Positions 43,087-52,746 of a stretch of 64,000 nucleotides of DNA are shown here, in pieces. Below the pieces are notes generated by a model. The model searched no databases. It worked only from the letters and a program-made list of their open reading frames with translations, and was not told the DNA's origin. The first letter of the stretch is position 1; every line of letters begins with the position of its first letter. A program made the position numbers and the translations under genes. This DNA comes from Galdieria partita (lineage: Eukaryota > Rhodophyta > Bangiophyceae > Galdieriales > Galdieriaceae): the NCBI GenBank assembly GCA_025991245.1, contig BQMJ01000002.1, positions 248,001 through 312,000 on the forward strand, in the 5' to 3' direction.

Positions 43087-44904
43087 TCAATCAGGGTGTG
43101 ATTGTCTTTGTTCAAATCGTTCCTTGTTAGACCACAGAATGATGGAATGATCATCGCTAGCTGAAGCAAATAGAAAAGGATCTTGGGGATTCCAATCAAC
43201 GCAACTAACAGTAGCATGATGACCATCCAAACGATACACCAAGTCTCCAGAGTCTCGAAACCATATATAAACACTACTATCTTCACTCCCACTGACAACA
43301 AATACTTCACCCTGTCCACCAAATGTTGATCGAATCACAAAATTGATTTGTCTCTGACCGCGATAGTCTTGAACTATTTTCTTTTTTCTCAAGTCCCATA
43401 AATGAATTTCAGCTTCTCCATCCGAATAATGGGAAGCACTTCTCATGGACATATTGACTAGTAAATAATGACCATCTTTGGATAAACAAAGTGAAGTAAT
43501 AGAAGCAATTTCTAATAAAGACGCCACTTCTAACTGAGTGCTGCGATCAAAAATCTGAATATATCTCTCAGCAACTGCTATAATTTGGCTATCATCTGGA
43601 GTAACTGCCAAATCGGCAGTCTTTTTACTTCTATAAAAACATACGGGAGTAGTGGGATGTTCTCCAAAAAGGTCGTATTCATAAATATACTCATCTGGGC
43701 CACTCGTAATCAAACGACAACTATTCGATAACCAAGCACAAGAAGATACTATTTCTTTGTGATCACTCAGCTTCCATTTACATATACCACTGAAAACTTC
43801 CCAAACCAAAACTGTATGATCATTGCTACAAGTTGCCAAATAACAATCATCTGGGCTCCAAGCTAAAAATGTAATATCATCTTCATGACCATTTAGTAAC
43901 CAAACTACTCGCTCTCCTTGTATATAACCTCCTTCTGATAAAGTATCCATTCTATCAACATGAGACTCTGGCTGTTGTTCTCCATTTGTGGGATGAACCA
44001 AGCCATTGGTATGACCAGAATTCAATACTTCGGTAGAATGAACTTGCCTAGATTGATTGATAGAGTCAATCAACTGCTCTGCTGCAAATGAGATTTGTTC
44101 ATCACTATATTTATCTAGACAATCCAAACGCCATATCAATACTATTCGGTCCTTCGATAATGACGCCAAATAACGACCCGAATGAGAAAATGAAACAAAC
44201 CAAACTTCATCCTTGTGTCCTCGAAGAGTTGCATATGCTAAATGGGGGACTCTTTCTGGACAATACTTCAAATCTTCTAGTAAATTCGGTTGCGTCGGTA
44301 TACAATATGGATAAAGGGATTGCTTCTTTTGTGACTCCAATGCTTGTTTCACCAATACTTGTAACCTTCTTTGTGGTGGAAGTACCGAGGGTGGAATATA
44401 GTGCTGAATTTCCTCCAGCAGTTGTTGTCTCCTACTGATACCAGTACTATTCCAAGCACATTGTTTTCTCAGGTCTTCCGAAGTTTTGCACATGACCAAA
44501 GAAGTTAGTCGTTGTAACCTTTTCATATCACTGCATAATGGAGTGACTTCAGAACGTAAACAGTGAAGCGCTCCTTCTAAATCACCTTTCTCCAATGTCT
44601 CCAAATATTGTTGTTCATAGATGAGGAATCTTACTTGATCAAGTGCTTGCGCATCTTCCAACCCCAAGTGCAGAACATGTTGCGCAGCTCTTGACCATTC
44701 ACCAGAAAAGATACAATCACAAAACTCTGCTACTTGGCCATCTAAAGCACATAATCCACTCTGTTCTTCCAACTGTTTGGCTACTGAAGGATAGCCTAAA
44801 CTTTGAATAGCTTGAATAACCAGTCTAGTAAATTGATCCTTGGGCAAGTCATCGGGGTCTTCCAACAAACCAAAAGTCTCTGGGCGGTACCTAGGAGAAG
44901 ACAT
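43087..44904 (-). CDS. WDR26/GID7-like LisH-CTLH-WD40 protein
   Basis: Substrate-receptor or scaffold subunit of the GID/CTLH ubiquitin ligase. A one-exon 605-residue protein with a LisH-like start (FTRLVIQAIQSLGYPSVAKQ), a CTLH region (FCDCIFSGEWSRAAQHVLHL) and a WD40 propeller from about residue 210 (LRGHKDEVWFVSFSHSGRYL, HEDDITFLAWSPDDCYLATC, LDGHHATVSCVDWNPQDPFL). The arrangement and spacing match human WDR26. Its 3' end is 22 bases from the ARID/PHD gene's stop on the opposite strand. Confidence 0.93.
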   Translation of the reverse strand: MSSPRYRPETFGLLEDPDDLPKDQFTRLVIQAIQSLGYPSVAKQLEEQSGLCALDGQVAEFCDCIFSGEWSRAAQHVLHLGLEDAQALDQVRFLIYEQQYLETLEKGDLEGALHCLRSEVTPLCSDMKRLQRLTSLVMCKTSEDLRKQCAWNSTGISRRQQLLEEIQHYIPPSVLPPQRRLQVLVKQALESQKKQSLYPYCIPTQPNLLEDLKYCPERVPHLAYATLRGHKDEVWFVSFSHSGRYLASLSKDRIVLIWRLDCLDKYSDEQISFAAEQLIDSINQSRQVHSTEVLNSGHTNGLVHPTNGEQQPESHVDRMDTLSEGGYIQGERVVWLLNGHEDDITFLAWSPDDCYLATCSNDHTVLVWEVFSGICKWKLSDHKEIVSSCAWLSNSCRLITSGPDEYIYEYDLFGEHPTTPVCFYRSKKTADLAVTPDDSQIIAVAERYIQIFDRSTQLEVASLLEIASITSLCLSKDGHYLLVNMSMRSASHYSDGEAEIHLWDLRKKKIVQDYRGQRQINFVIRSTFGGQGEVFVVSGSEDSSVYIWFRDSGDLVYRLDGHHATVSCVDWNPQDPFLFASASDDHSIILWSNKERFEQRQSHPD

Positions 44905-45006
44905 ATTGTGATTGAACGTAGAAATAAAACTCTATAAACGTGGTTTCTTCCAAGGCTGTTAAGTTATCCGTCTTTCAAACTTTTTCCTATGCTATTTTAT
45001 TCTCAC

Positions 45007-47888
45007 TTAATCCCATTCAGGAATAGTCAATGCCGCCATTTCTTCCTTTCGATCTAAACGCTGAATAAACACTCCTTTGGCAAAACGACTTTGAATAGGA
45101 ATGTCCTTTATAGACTGACGGACAATCCTTCCAGTATTGGTGCATAATACAACTTCTTCATTTCCTAATATATCACAATTGGTAAGCAAACAATTGGCGC
45201 AAAAAAGTTCCACATACTACAAACTCGGAAGCAAACGAGTTCATCTCGTCTTCTCACATCAAACTTGATAGCAACCACTCCCATTTGATATCTCTTTCGT
45301 ACGGGTATTTCTGATGCCTTAATTCTTTTCCCTTTTCCAGTTTTAGTGACTGCTAAGAAATGGCATTGCTCTTGTGAAGATTCGGATGAGATAACATCCA
45401 CATCGATCAAGCAATCATCAGGTCTCAAACGAATAGCTCGTACACCACGACTCGTTCTTCCAGTTTCCATTAAGTTTTTCTCATTTACTTGAAACTTTAA
45501 GACTCTTCCTTGACGAGTGGATAGCACAATCCAGTCATTCAACTTGCATCTCTTTAGCCAAAGTGAATCGGTACTGCTATTCAATCGAATGGCCATTTTT
45601 CCTTTTCTATTGAAATGTTCAAATACTGAAAAAGAACATCGTTTGATAGCGCCTTGTTTCGAAATCAAAATAACAAAGTCATCTTTGGAAAAAGAGGAAA
45701 TTGAAAGCAAACCCGAAATTCCATTTTCTACACAGTCTTCATCCAATAACATTGCCAATGCACTTCCTCTCGATATTCTCGACTCCAAGGGTATTCTATA
45801 GGCAGGTATGCTATACATTCGACCTTGCTTACAAGAAATCAACAAAGTATCATGTCCATAACAAGCATTCAAGAATTTAACAGTCTCATCTTCACGAAGA
45901 GTTATTCCTGTCTTTCCTTTCGTACCTCTTCGTTGTGATTCAAAGTCTGCAAACGACATTCTCTTAATAAAACTAAAATGGAATTAGTCGTGTTCTATGA
46001 ATGTCAATGCCATAAACAGGAAGAGATATGCTCACTTTTTAGACGTCAATATAATAAGACTCTTTTCATTGGGAACTGTTTTGGTTTCTAAAATATCACC
46101 TTGTTCAGTAGATATAATCGTCTTACGTGGATGACTAAATCGAGAAGCACATGTCTTTAATTCATCTGCAATTATATCATAAACTCTTTGTTCCTTTTGT
46201 AATATATCTTGCAAATCTTCAATCTCACTAGTCAACTGCTTTGCTTCCATTTCTACTCGTTGCCACTCCAGTTGAGTTAGTCTTCTCAACTGCATAGATA
46301 GAATGGCTTCTGCTTGTTTCTCTGATAATTCAAAGGATAATTTGTGTTTCTTATTGTATTCCAACGTGTCTTTTCGGCCCATTAAAACAGATTTGGCAAT
46401 TGTCGAATCTGGAGCACTTCGTATAAGAGCAATGACTTGATCTAAGCATGATAAAACCAATAGAAAACCGTCTAACAAATGTTTTCGTTCTTTTGCTTTA
46501 GTCAATTCATATTCACATCGTTTGCGAACGATTTGCACCCGAAATTGTAGAAAAGTTTGTAAATACTCCTTCAACGTCATTCGGCGAGGTCGATTATCTA
46601 CCAATGCCAACATATTTCCAGCAAACGATGTTTGTAACGCGGAAAGTTTGTAAAGTTGATACAACACCAATTCTGGGTCTGCTCCTTTCTTCACTTCTAT
46701 AACTACTCGAGTTCCGTCCCTATCTGATTCATCACGAATATCTGAAATGTTTTCTAATCTTTTGGATTGCACCATTTCAGCAATGTGTGATACCATTGCT
46801 GCTTTATTTACACCATATGGAAGTTCATCCACTATGATTGCTTGACGATGAGAACGAATGCCATCCTTCTGAGTCTCTACATGAGTCTTTGCTCTCATGA
46901 CAATAGAGCCATGTCCTGTTTTATAAAAAGTTTCGATTCCATGTGTTCCCTATGAGCTATGATGAATAAACTTTGCTGTGTAGTTACGAATTCTCATTAC
47001 CATGATAATACCTCCAGTGGGGAAATCCGGACCTTGAATATACTCTGTAAGTTGTTCGATGCTAATATGGGGATTGTCTATCAAGGCAAGTAATCCATTA
47101 CACAGTTCACCTAAATGATGAGGAGGAATACTGGTTGCCATTCCAACTGCTATTCCTGAACTTCCATTTAATAAAAGATTGGGAACTTTGGCAGGTAGAA
47201 CTTGGGGTTCCCAATCTGAGTTGTCAAAGTTAGGAATTGATGAGACAGTGTTCTTATCTAAATCACCCAAAAGTGCCATCTGAGCAAATGAAGATAATCT
47301 ACATTCCGTATATCGCATGGCTGCAGGTGGGTCATGATCCACCGAACCAAAATTGCCGTGTCCATCGACTAAACATATTCTCATGACAAAATTCTGTGCC
47401 ATACGAACCAAAGCATCGTATACAGCACTGTCTCCGTGCGGATGATACTTTCCCAACACTTCTCCTACTACTCTTGCACATTTACGAAAGGGACCTTCTG
47501 AAACTAGTCCTAAACGGTACATCCCATAAAGTATTCTTCGGTGTACCGGTTTCAGTCCATCTCGGGCATCAGGAATGGCTCTTCCTAGAATAACAGAAAG
47601 AGCATATTCTAAATAGGATTTTGATACTTCTTCTCCCAATTCGGTTGGAATGACTCTTTCATCGTCTTGTTTGTATTTAGTACTTGTTGTGGCTGACGCT
47701 TCGACAATGCGTTGTTGTTTGGCGCCTTTTTGCAAGTGCTTCGAAATTCGCCACCTGGGCTGTATTGGTTTCTTCGAAGTGTAGTGACGAACAGAAGAAC
47801 GACAACTACTTAAGAATGAAATAGTTTTCGTGCAAGACAAAGGAATACATCGACAAGACATCCAGCCAAGGTGCTGTTCTCTATGCAT
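45007..47888 (-). CDS. gyrA: DNA gyrase subunit A, organelle-targeted
   Basis: Bacterial-type type IIA topoisomerase subunit acting on organellar DNA. Four exons (47001-47888, 46036-46949, 45218-45972, 45007-45164) give 904 residues. An N-terminal presequence of about 75 residues rich in Ser, Arg and Lys precedes [20 protein letters not shown]. The catalytic Tyr is Tyr193 in [27 protein letters not shown] carries the Ser and Asp (about 154 and 158) of the quinolone region in their wild-type form. [10 protein letters not shown] with repeats of the beta-pinwheel follows. It is closer in motifs to bacterial/cyanobacterial GyrA than to ParC. Plastid localisation is inferred; dual targeting is possible. 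Confidence 0.95.
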
Positions 47889-47974
47889 GGATAAGACAAG
47901 TAGCGTGTTCCCACAAAGAGGACTTCCAAATTCTTAATTGGGATCTCTTAGCGGTTAAATAAGAAATATTTAAC

Positions 47975-48601
47975 ATGGAGTCAATAGAGAATCCTACAGA
48001 ATCTACTGCGGAAGCATTAGCTGTAGATGAGCAGCAACTCGTGGAAACTATTAAGCAACGTATATTGCCGCAATTGAGAGATAAGGTGGTTGGTATGCGG
48101 TTTCCGGACTTTGAAACAAGCGGTACGAATCATTCCTATTCTTTGCAACAGATGATACTATCTCGCGTGACTTTTCCACCGGAGAAGATAAAGCTTCACT
48201 CGGATTATGAACACGGCACTTATCAACTTTGCTGTAACGATATCCAATTGTATATAGATATAGGACTGTGGAAATACGAAGCTGTCAATCATTGGAAGGT
48301 TAAAGACCAAGGAAGTGCAGTTGCTTCTTTGACCAAGGTATCCCTTGTATTATCCTTTCGTTTCCTTGTGGATGCCGATACAGGACTTTTACAAATGAGT
48401 CTGTTAACTTGTAAGGTGACGGTGGGTAAAGCAAAATTGCGTTTTGGAGATACTTCGTCCAGGTGGCTGTATAATCTTATAGCACTGTTGTTCCACGGAC
48501 AACTGAAAAAGATTGCTTCCAAAGCACTAGAAGACTACTCGAAGCAAGTGATGGAAGAGCAATTGCAGATTTGGTCACATAAGATATTTGGAGTGGTCTA
48601 G
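47975..48601 (+). CDS. Single-domain BPI/TULIP-like lipid-binding protein (tentative)
   Basis: A 208-residue one-exon protein. The pattern of long alternating beta strands (IQLYIDIGLWKYEAVNHW, LVLSFRFLVDADTGLLQM) followed by two C-terminal amphipathic helices (LKKIASKALEDYSKQV) resembles the BPI-fold half of LBP/BPI and other TULIP proteins, which bind lipids in a tube. No signal peptide is evident; an acidic N-terminus precedes the fold. Without a structure search this is a moderate guess. It starts 86 bases from GyrA (divergent) and ends 19 bases from the JmjC gene (convergent). Confidence 0.5.
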   Translation: MESIENPTESTAEALAVDEQQLVETIKQRILPQLRDKVVGMRFPDFETSGTNHSYSLQQMILSRVTFPPEKIKLHSDYEHGTYQLCCNDIQLYIDIGLWKYEAVNHWKVKDQGSAVASLTKVSLVLSFRFLVDADTGLLQMSLLTCKVTVGKAKLRFGDTSSRWLYNLIALLFHGQLKKIASKALEDYSKQVMEEQLQIWSHKIFGVV

Positions 48602-48620
48602 TATGAAGTCGTATATATAT

Positions 48621-49886
48621 TTATGTCCACCAGAAACTCAAGGAAATACTCTTATCCAAAGCCTTGACATAATGCCAATAACCGGGAGGAATATACAACA
48701 TATCTCCACTTCCCACGACACATTCTTGATAAACGGCATCCATATAGTCTGGATACTTCTCAGTATCTACTTGCTCGATATCGTCTATTAGACTAGTATT
48801 CTTATGTAAGGTGCCTTCTGAAGGATAAAGCTTAGAACTTTCTCCTGGTGCATACAAGCGAATATATTTCCATCCAACAACCTGCACAAAGAGATTGTGT
48901 TGTGCATCATAATGAAGAGGAGTCCTAGTGTTCTTAGGACCAAACCAGATATGAATACGTGGAAGTGAATTGGTTTCCGATAAATAACAATATTCCGGTA
49001 TTTGAATGTCATTCATCAAACTCGGAACTTGTTCCAGTAAGGGATGTTGAGCCAAATAACCTATTCGCCTACTTGACTGAATGATGTATTTATCTATAAA
49101 GTCTCCAAGCTTCATTAGTTGTTGACTCCAATCCTCTGACATATAACTTGAACCAATTTCAATGGGAACCAATCTATTTCCGGCTATTTGTTTCCAATAC
49201 ACAATATTATTCCATCTTTTTATACAAGGCCATTCTGTTGCCACTCCCTTGATGAGCAAGGGTCGTTGAGGCTTCATATACTGGTTGAAGAAAGTTTCAA
49301 GACTGGGACGATGCCTTTCGGACAATGGATATTTGACAACACCACTAGGCGCAATGCAACTATCAACAACCAGTCTGTGGGCTTGCTGCTGTAAAACAGT
49401 ATCTGACGATAAAGAAACATAACCTGTCCTCACACTTTCCAAGTATTCTAAACAAGCAAGAATATCCTCCTTCCAACTCTCCGTTCCCAATAAAACTGCC
49501 AAGTCTAACAGTCTACTGGCTTCTTCTATATCTCTAGAAACATCTGTACAAACAAAAACCAAAGATACAAAAGCATATATCTCTCTCCACACTTGAGGTA
49601 CAACACTCCATTCTCCTACGTGTAACTCTTCCCAACTTTTCGTAAGCAAACCTTTTGCGAGCTTATGCGCATTCGCTACAGAGCAGGATCTCTCTTGTTC
49701 GTTCCACAATTCTGCAAATGTGATTCGTGGTAAAGTGCGTAACTCCTTCAATAACTTTTTTAACAAAAAGCAGGCAGCCTGTCCATCATATTCCTTTTGA
49801 AGAATCGTTTGCCAGTGAGATATTTCTCGTTGAGCCAATCGATCGATAGCCAAATTCGTCATATCAAAAGGACATTTGAAAGCCAT
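48621..49886 (-). CDS. JmjC-domain protein, JMJD5/KDM8-like
   Basis: A 421-residue Fe(II)/2-oxoglutarate oxygenase. The helical N-terminal half contains TPR-like repeats of JMJD5. The JmjC half has the iron ligands His325 and Asp327 (PLHYDAQHN) and His405 (GYWHYV), with RPLLIKGVATEWP, YLAQHPL and GDMLYIPPGYWHY as in JMJD5, a protein arginyl hydroxylase in animals; the plant ortholog JMJ30 is linked to the circadian clock. One exon; the start at 49886 is the only Met before the conserved part. It is divergent from the RING gene (55 bases). Confidence 0.92.
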   Translation of the reverse strand: MAFKCPFDMTNLAIDRLAQREISHWQTILQKEYDGQAACFLLKKLLKELRTLPRITFAELWNEQERSCSVANAHKLAKGLLTKSWEELHVGEWSVVPQVWREIYAFVSLVFVCTDVSRDIEEASRLLDLAVLLGTESWKEDILACLEYLESVRTGYVSLSSDTVLQQQAHRLVVDSCIAPSGVVKYPLSERHRPSLETFFNQYMKPQRPLLIKGVATEWPCIKRWNNIVYWKQIAGNRLVPIEIGSSYMSEDWSQQLMKLGDFIDKYIIQSSRRIGYLAQHPLLEQVPSLMNDIQIPEYCYLSETNSLPRIHIWFGPKNTRTPLHYDAQHNLFVQVVGWKYIRLYAPGESSKLYPSEGTLHKNTSLIDDIEQVDTEKYPDYMDAVYQECVVGSGDMLYIPPGYWHYVKALDKSISLSFWWT

Positions 49887-49941
49887 TCAGACGAAAATGC
49901 TTTTTCCTATAAATTGATTGCAATTGGCTTGTTGGTTGAGC

Positions 49942-51003
49942 ATGTTTGGGAACAATTTCTCTTTTACCTTTTCCAACCAAGCTTCTCAAGCAAACCGAAA
50001 AAGATATTTTTGTCATCATTGTAGAAGATATTTCGTACTGGTGTTTAACTTGGACCTGGGGAGTGATTGGTGTCCACAGTGTTCTCTTTGTGGAAGTGCG
50101 TTTGTGGAGGAATGTTCACAAGGGGTTGAGGCACGCCATTATTTAACTCGAGAGAACACAGAGACGAGACCAACTATATATTCGGATGAGTGGGAAACAG
50201 AGGAAGTTACGAGTACACCCCAGTTAGAAGGGTTACCAGTTGCACCCAGTATAGACCCTGCATTCTACATTAGACCGAATACTGGTTTACAGAATCCTAG
50301 GCTAAACTATTCCACTGCAAGTAGTACAGCTTCAACTAGCAATGTGACTGAGAGTTCGAGTACTTGGCAGCACGTTTTGGAAAGATTATGGGATGCCTTT
50401 TCACGTTTGAGAAGCAGCAGAAGAGAACATACATCAATGAGGTCCCCAACCAGTGCCCATACTACTGCTACTAGTAGTAACACGAGCCATTCAGCACTTT
50501 ATACCTCTTCTGCTGTATCCGGTGGTGTAAGTCATCTTCCTATGAATAGCGTTTCAACGAGCAGAAGAGTTCGACGGAGAACGAGAGAGCATATGCAAAG
50601 TGCGGATAATCTAATTGTAGAAGAGATATGGGAGCGCGAATTGGCTACACTTTATCAACAGCTCCTGTTTACACAAAATGACCCAGAGGAATATGCGCGT
50701 GTGCAAACTGTCTTGTCTAGTATGTTGGATTGTTTATTGGAACTTTATTCACAGAGGTCGAATCCAACGTCCAAATCATTTGTAGATAGTTTGGAAGGTC
50801 AATTGTTGACCGAACAGGAAGCAAAGGAAGCCGAAAGTTGTGCTATCTGTTGGGAAGATTTTCAACCCAATACCGTAGTTGTGTTTCTTCCTTGTAGTCA
50901 TTTATTTTGCAAAAAATGCATCTGTACTTGGTTGAAGGAGAATAGTACTTGCCCTACTTGTCGTTACAAGTTACCAGTAGACAAAGTCGTCTCCACACAT
51001 TGA
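49942..51003 (+). CDS. RNF126/BCA2-like RING-H2 E3 ligase
   Basis: 353 residues, single exon. An N-terminal zinc ribbon ([24 protein letters not shown]) and a C-terminal RING-H2 domain ([35 protein letters not shown]) frame a long Ser/Thr-rich disordered linker. This two-finger layout is typical of the RNF126/RNF115 family, which ubiquitinates mislocalised hydrophobic proteins with BAG6. The Met at 49942 was chosen because it directly precedes the family start. Confidence 0.85.
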   Translation: MFGNNFSFTFSNQASQANRKRYFCHHCRRYFVLVFNLDLGSDWCPQCSLCGSAFVEECSQGVEARHYLTRENTETRPTIYSDEWETEEVTSTPQLEGLPVAPSIDPAFYIRPNTGLQNPRLNYSTASSTASTSNVTESSSTWQHVLERLWDAFSRLRSSRREHTSMRSPTSAHTTATSSNTSHSALYTSSAVSGGVSHLPMNSVSTSRRVRRRTREHMQSADNLIVEEIWERELATLYQQLLFTQNDPEEYARVQTVLSSMLDCLLELYSQRSNPTSKSFVDSLEGQLLTEQEAKEAESCAICWEDFQPNTVVVFLPCSHLFCKKCICTWLKENSTCPTCRYKLPVDKVVSTH

Positions 51004-51090
51004 ACTGTGATTGATTTTTGTTGGGATCGGATAGTTTCTGTCCACCTGAGTTACAAAATAAACTACTGATATTCCTCTTATATTGCAAGT

Positions 51091-52003
51091 ATGGCACGAA
51101 ATGAAGAGAAAGCACAGTCTATGTTAAACCGATATTTACGCGGCAAAGCTGAAGAAAGAGGTGAATATTATCCGGTGGGTAACATGAACTCACGTGTTTC
51201 TCAAAGAGTGACCAACTGTTTTGGAATCAGGGACAACAACGACCCTATTTGGCTAGTATGTGTGATCGTCTGGACGCCGCAGAACAGTGGAGAAATCAAG
51301 TTCTACGAGAAATTAGTAGAAGAGTGGTTGAAATTCAAAATAGTAAGTTGCTCTCCATTCAAGGTGCGTTTGCTAAGCTTCTGTTGAAAAAATAGAGGGC
51401 TTGGGTGAAAGCAAGATAAGAGACATCAATGACCAAATCAACAAGTTATTGAGAGAAAAGTATCACTGGGAGAGGAGAATTAGAGAACTAGGTGGACCCG
51501 ATTATTCTCGCTCTGCGTTACCTGTTGGAGAAGGTGAAGCCATCCAGATTCGAGGTAGCAAAGGTTATTATTATTTTGGTGCTGCTAGAGAACTTCCAGG
51601 GGTTAAAGAGTTGTTAAAAGAGTCCTACTCTAGAGAAGAAAGGAAACGTAGCAGAGCGGAGCTTTACAAGTGTGTAGATGCTGAATACTATGGCTTTTTG
51701 GATGATAAAGATCCCAATTTAGAGCAATTAGAATATAACGCTGAGGTCGAAGCTCGAAAAGCATTGGTAGAAAAATGGGAAACGGATCATATGATGCCTC
51801 CGGATTCTACAAAGAGAACTCAAGTCGATTTGGAAGAACTTAGTGAGGAAGATGAACCGGAAGAAGCAAGTATATTGTTGAAAGATGAAAACGTATTCCA
51901 TAAAGTAAAGCCAGGACACGAGTCACAAGTCGAACAGCTAGTTCTGGACAGAAAGAAGCGTCAGTTGCTTGAACAAGTTTTAAATGATGAGGAAGGAGAA
52001 TGA
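51091..52003 (+). CDS. Pre-mRNA splicing factor ISY1
   Basis: Spliceosomal NineTeen-complex-associated factor important for the first-step conformation. Three exons (51091-51174, 51231-51342, 51396-52003), 267 residues. It starts MARNEEKAQSMLNRYLRGK; the second exon has EQWRNQVLREISRRVVEIQN, then IRDINDQINKLLREKYHWE and GGPDYS, YYYFGAARELPGVKEL and RAELYKCVDAEYYGFLDD. All match human ISY1. The 56- and 53-base introns are consistent with neighbours, and the central exon had to be found by frame. Confidence 0.96.
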
Positions 52004-52110
52004 AGCCAATCTTTGCATAATAAGGCATAATGGATGGAAGCAATGAACTTTTTATGATGGATAACATTTTAGGAGCGCCGAGTAGAATGGGTTGAAAAAT
52101 GCTGAGATAG

Positions 52111-52119
52111 TTTGGCGCC
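52111..52119 (+). promoter_or_regulatory. E2F-like site upstream of BORCS8-like gene
   Basis: TTTGGCGCC matches the E2F consensus, 29 bases before the presumed ATG at 52148. It could be coincidental: similar GGCGCC boxes occur elsewhere in the window inside coding sequence. Confidence 0.25.
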
Positions 52120-52147
52120 TTGTGAGTTCAATTGTTGGCTTCATATC

Positions 52148-52456
52148 ATGAGTAAAGAAAAGCACCATATAGCTCAATTCGAGAGACATACAACAACACA
52201 AATACTTCGTCTTGTCAAGGAACCTTCTATGGGTTTGTACTACACAACTGAGCACTTGAGAAAGCGAGGTATTCCTCAGTTGATTTCTCTACAAGACAAA
52301 CTAGACGCAGTTGTGAACCAAGAAGAAGAACAAAAAATAGACTGTCAGTCTATACTGGAAATATTGGAAATGTTTCCCAAAGCTGGAGAAAGGCTGGATT
52401 CAAGTGTACGAAAGTTGGAGGGGTTGCTTGAGCAATCCAAGCGGTTAAACAAGTGA
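52148..52456 (+). CDS. BORCS8-like subunit of BORC
   Basis: A 102-residue helical protein. LRLVKEPSMGLYYTTEHLRK corresponds to VYVLANEPSVALYRLQEHVRR of human BORCS8 (MEF2BNB), and LDSSVRKLEGLLEQSKRLN to the conserved C-terminal helix. BORC, related to BLOC-1, controls lysosome positioning through Arl8 and kinesin in animals. A BORC subunit in a red alga suggests an ancient role. Single exon; start assigned at the first Met. Length is near the human form without its Pro-rich tail. Confidence 0.8.
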   Translation: MSKEKHHIAQFERHTTTQILRLVKEPSMGLYYTTEHLRKRGIPQLISLQDKLDAVVNQEEEQKIDCQSILEILEMFPKAGERLDSSVRKLEGLLEQSKRLNK

Positions 52457-52746
52457 TGCGAAAGTTTTTGCAAGACTTTTGTAAAGAAACAAGATTCTTA
52501 TGTCTCTTAGAAGACACTGTCCTTCCATATAGTTATGAACATTACATCTAACGTTTGGGATATGCAAGTTGAAGATGCTAATTGTTGGTTAGCAATAGTC
52601 TCTCTCAATCATAGTCAGCCACCTACGAGTATCGTCGTAGCACAAACCTGACTACTCAGGACAGTTCAAATATCTTTGACTGAATAATAAATGGATGGAA
52701 ATGAATCGCTTCTTCAACACGGACCAGATTGTGAATCGTTGGGGTG

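Noticed and set aside
45165-47888. GyrA as a broken pseudogene because no single frame covers it
   Set aside because: Four exons with canonical borders of 51-63 bases restore a complete 904-residue protein.
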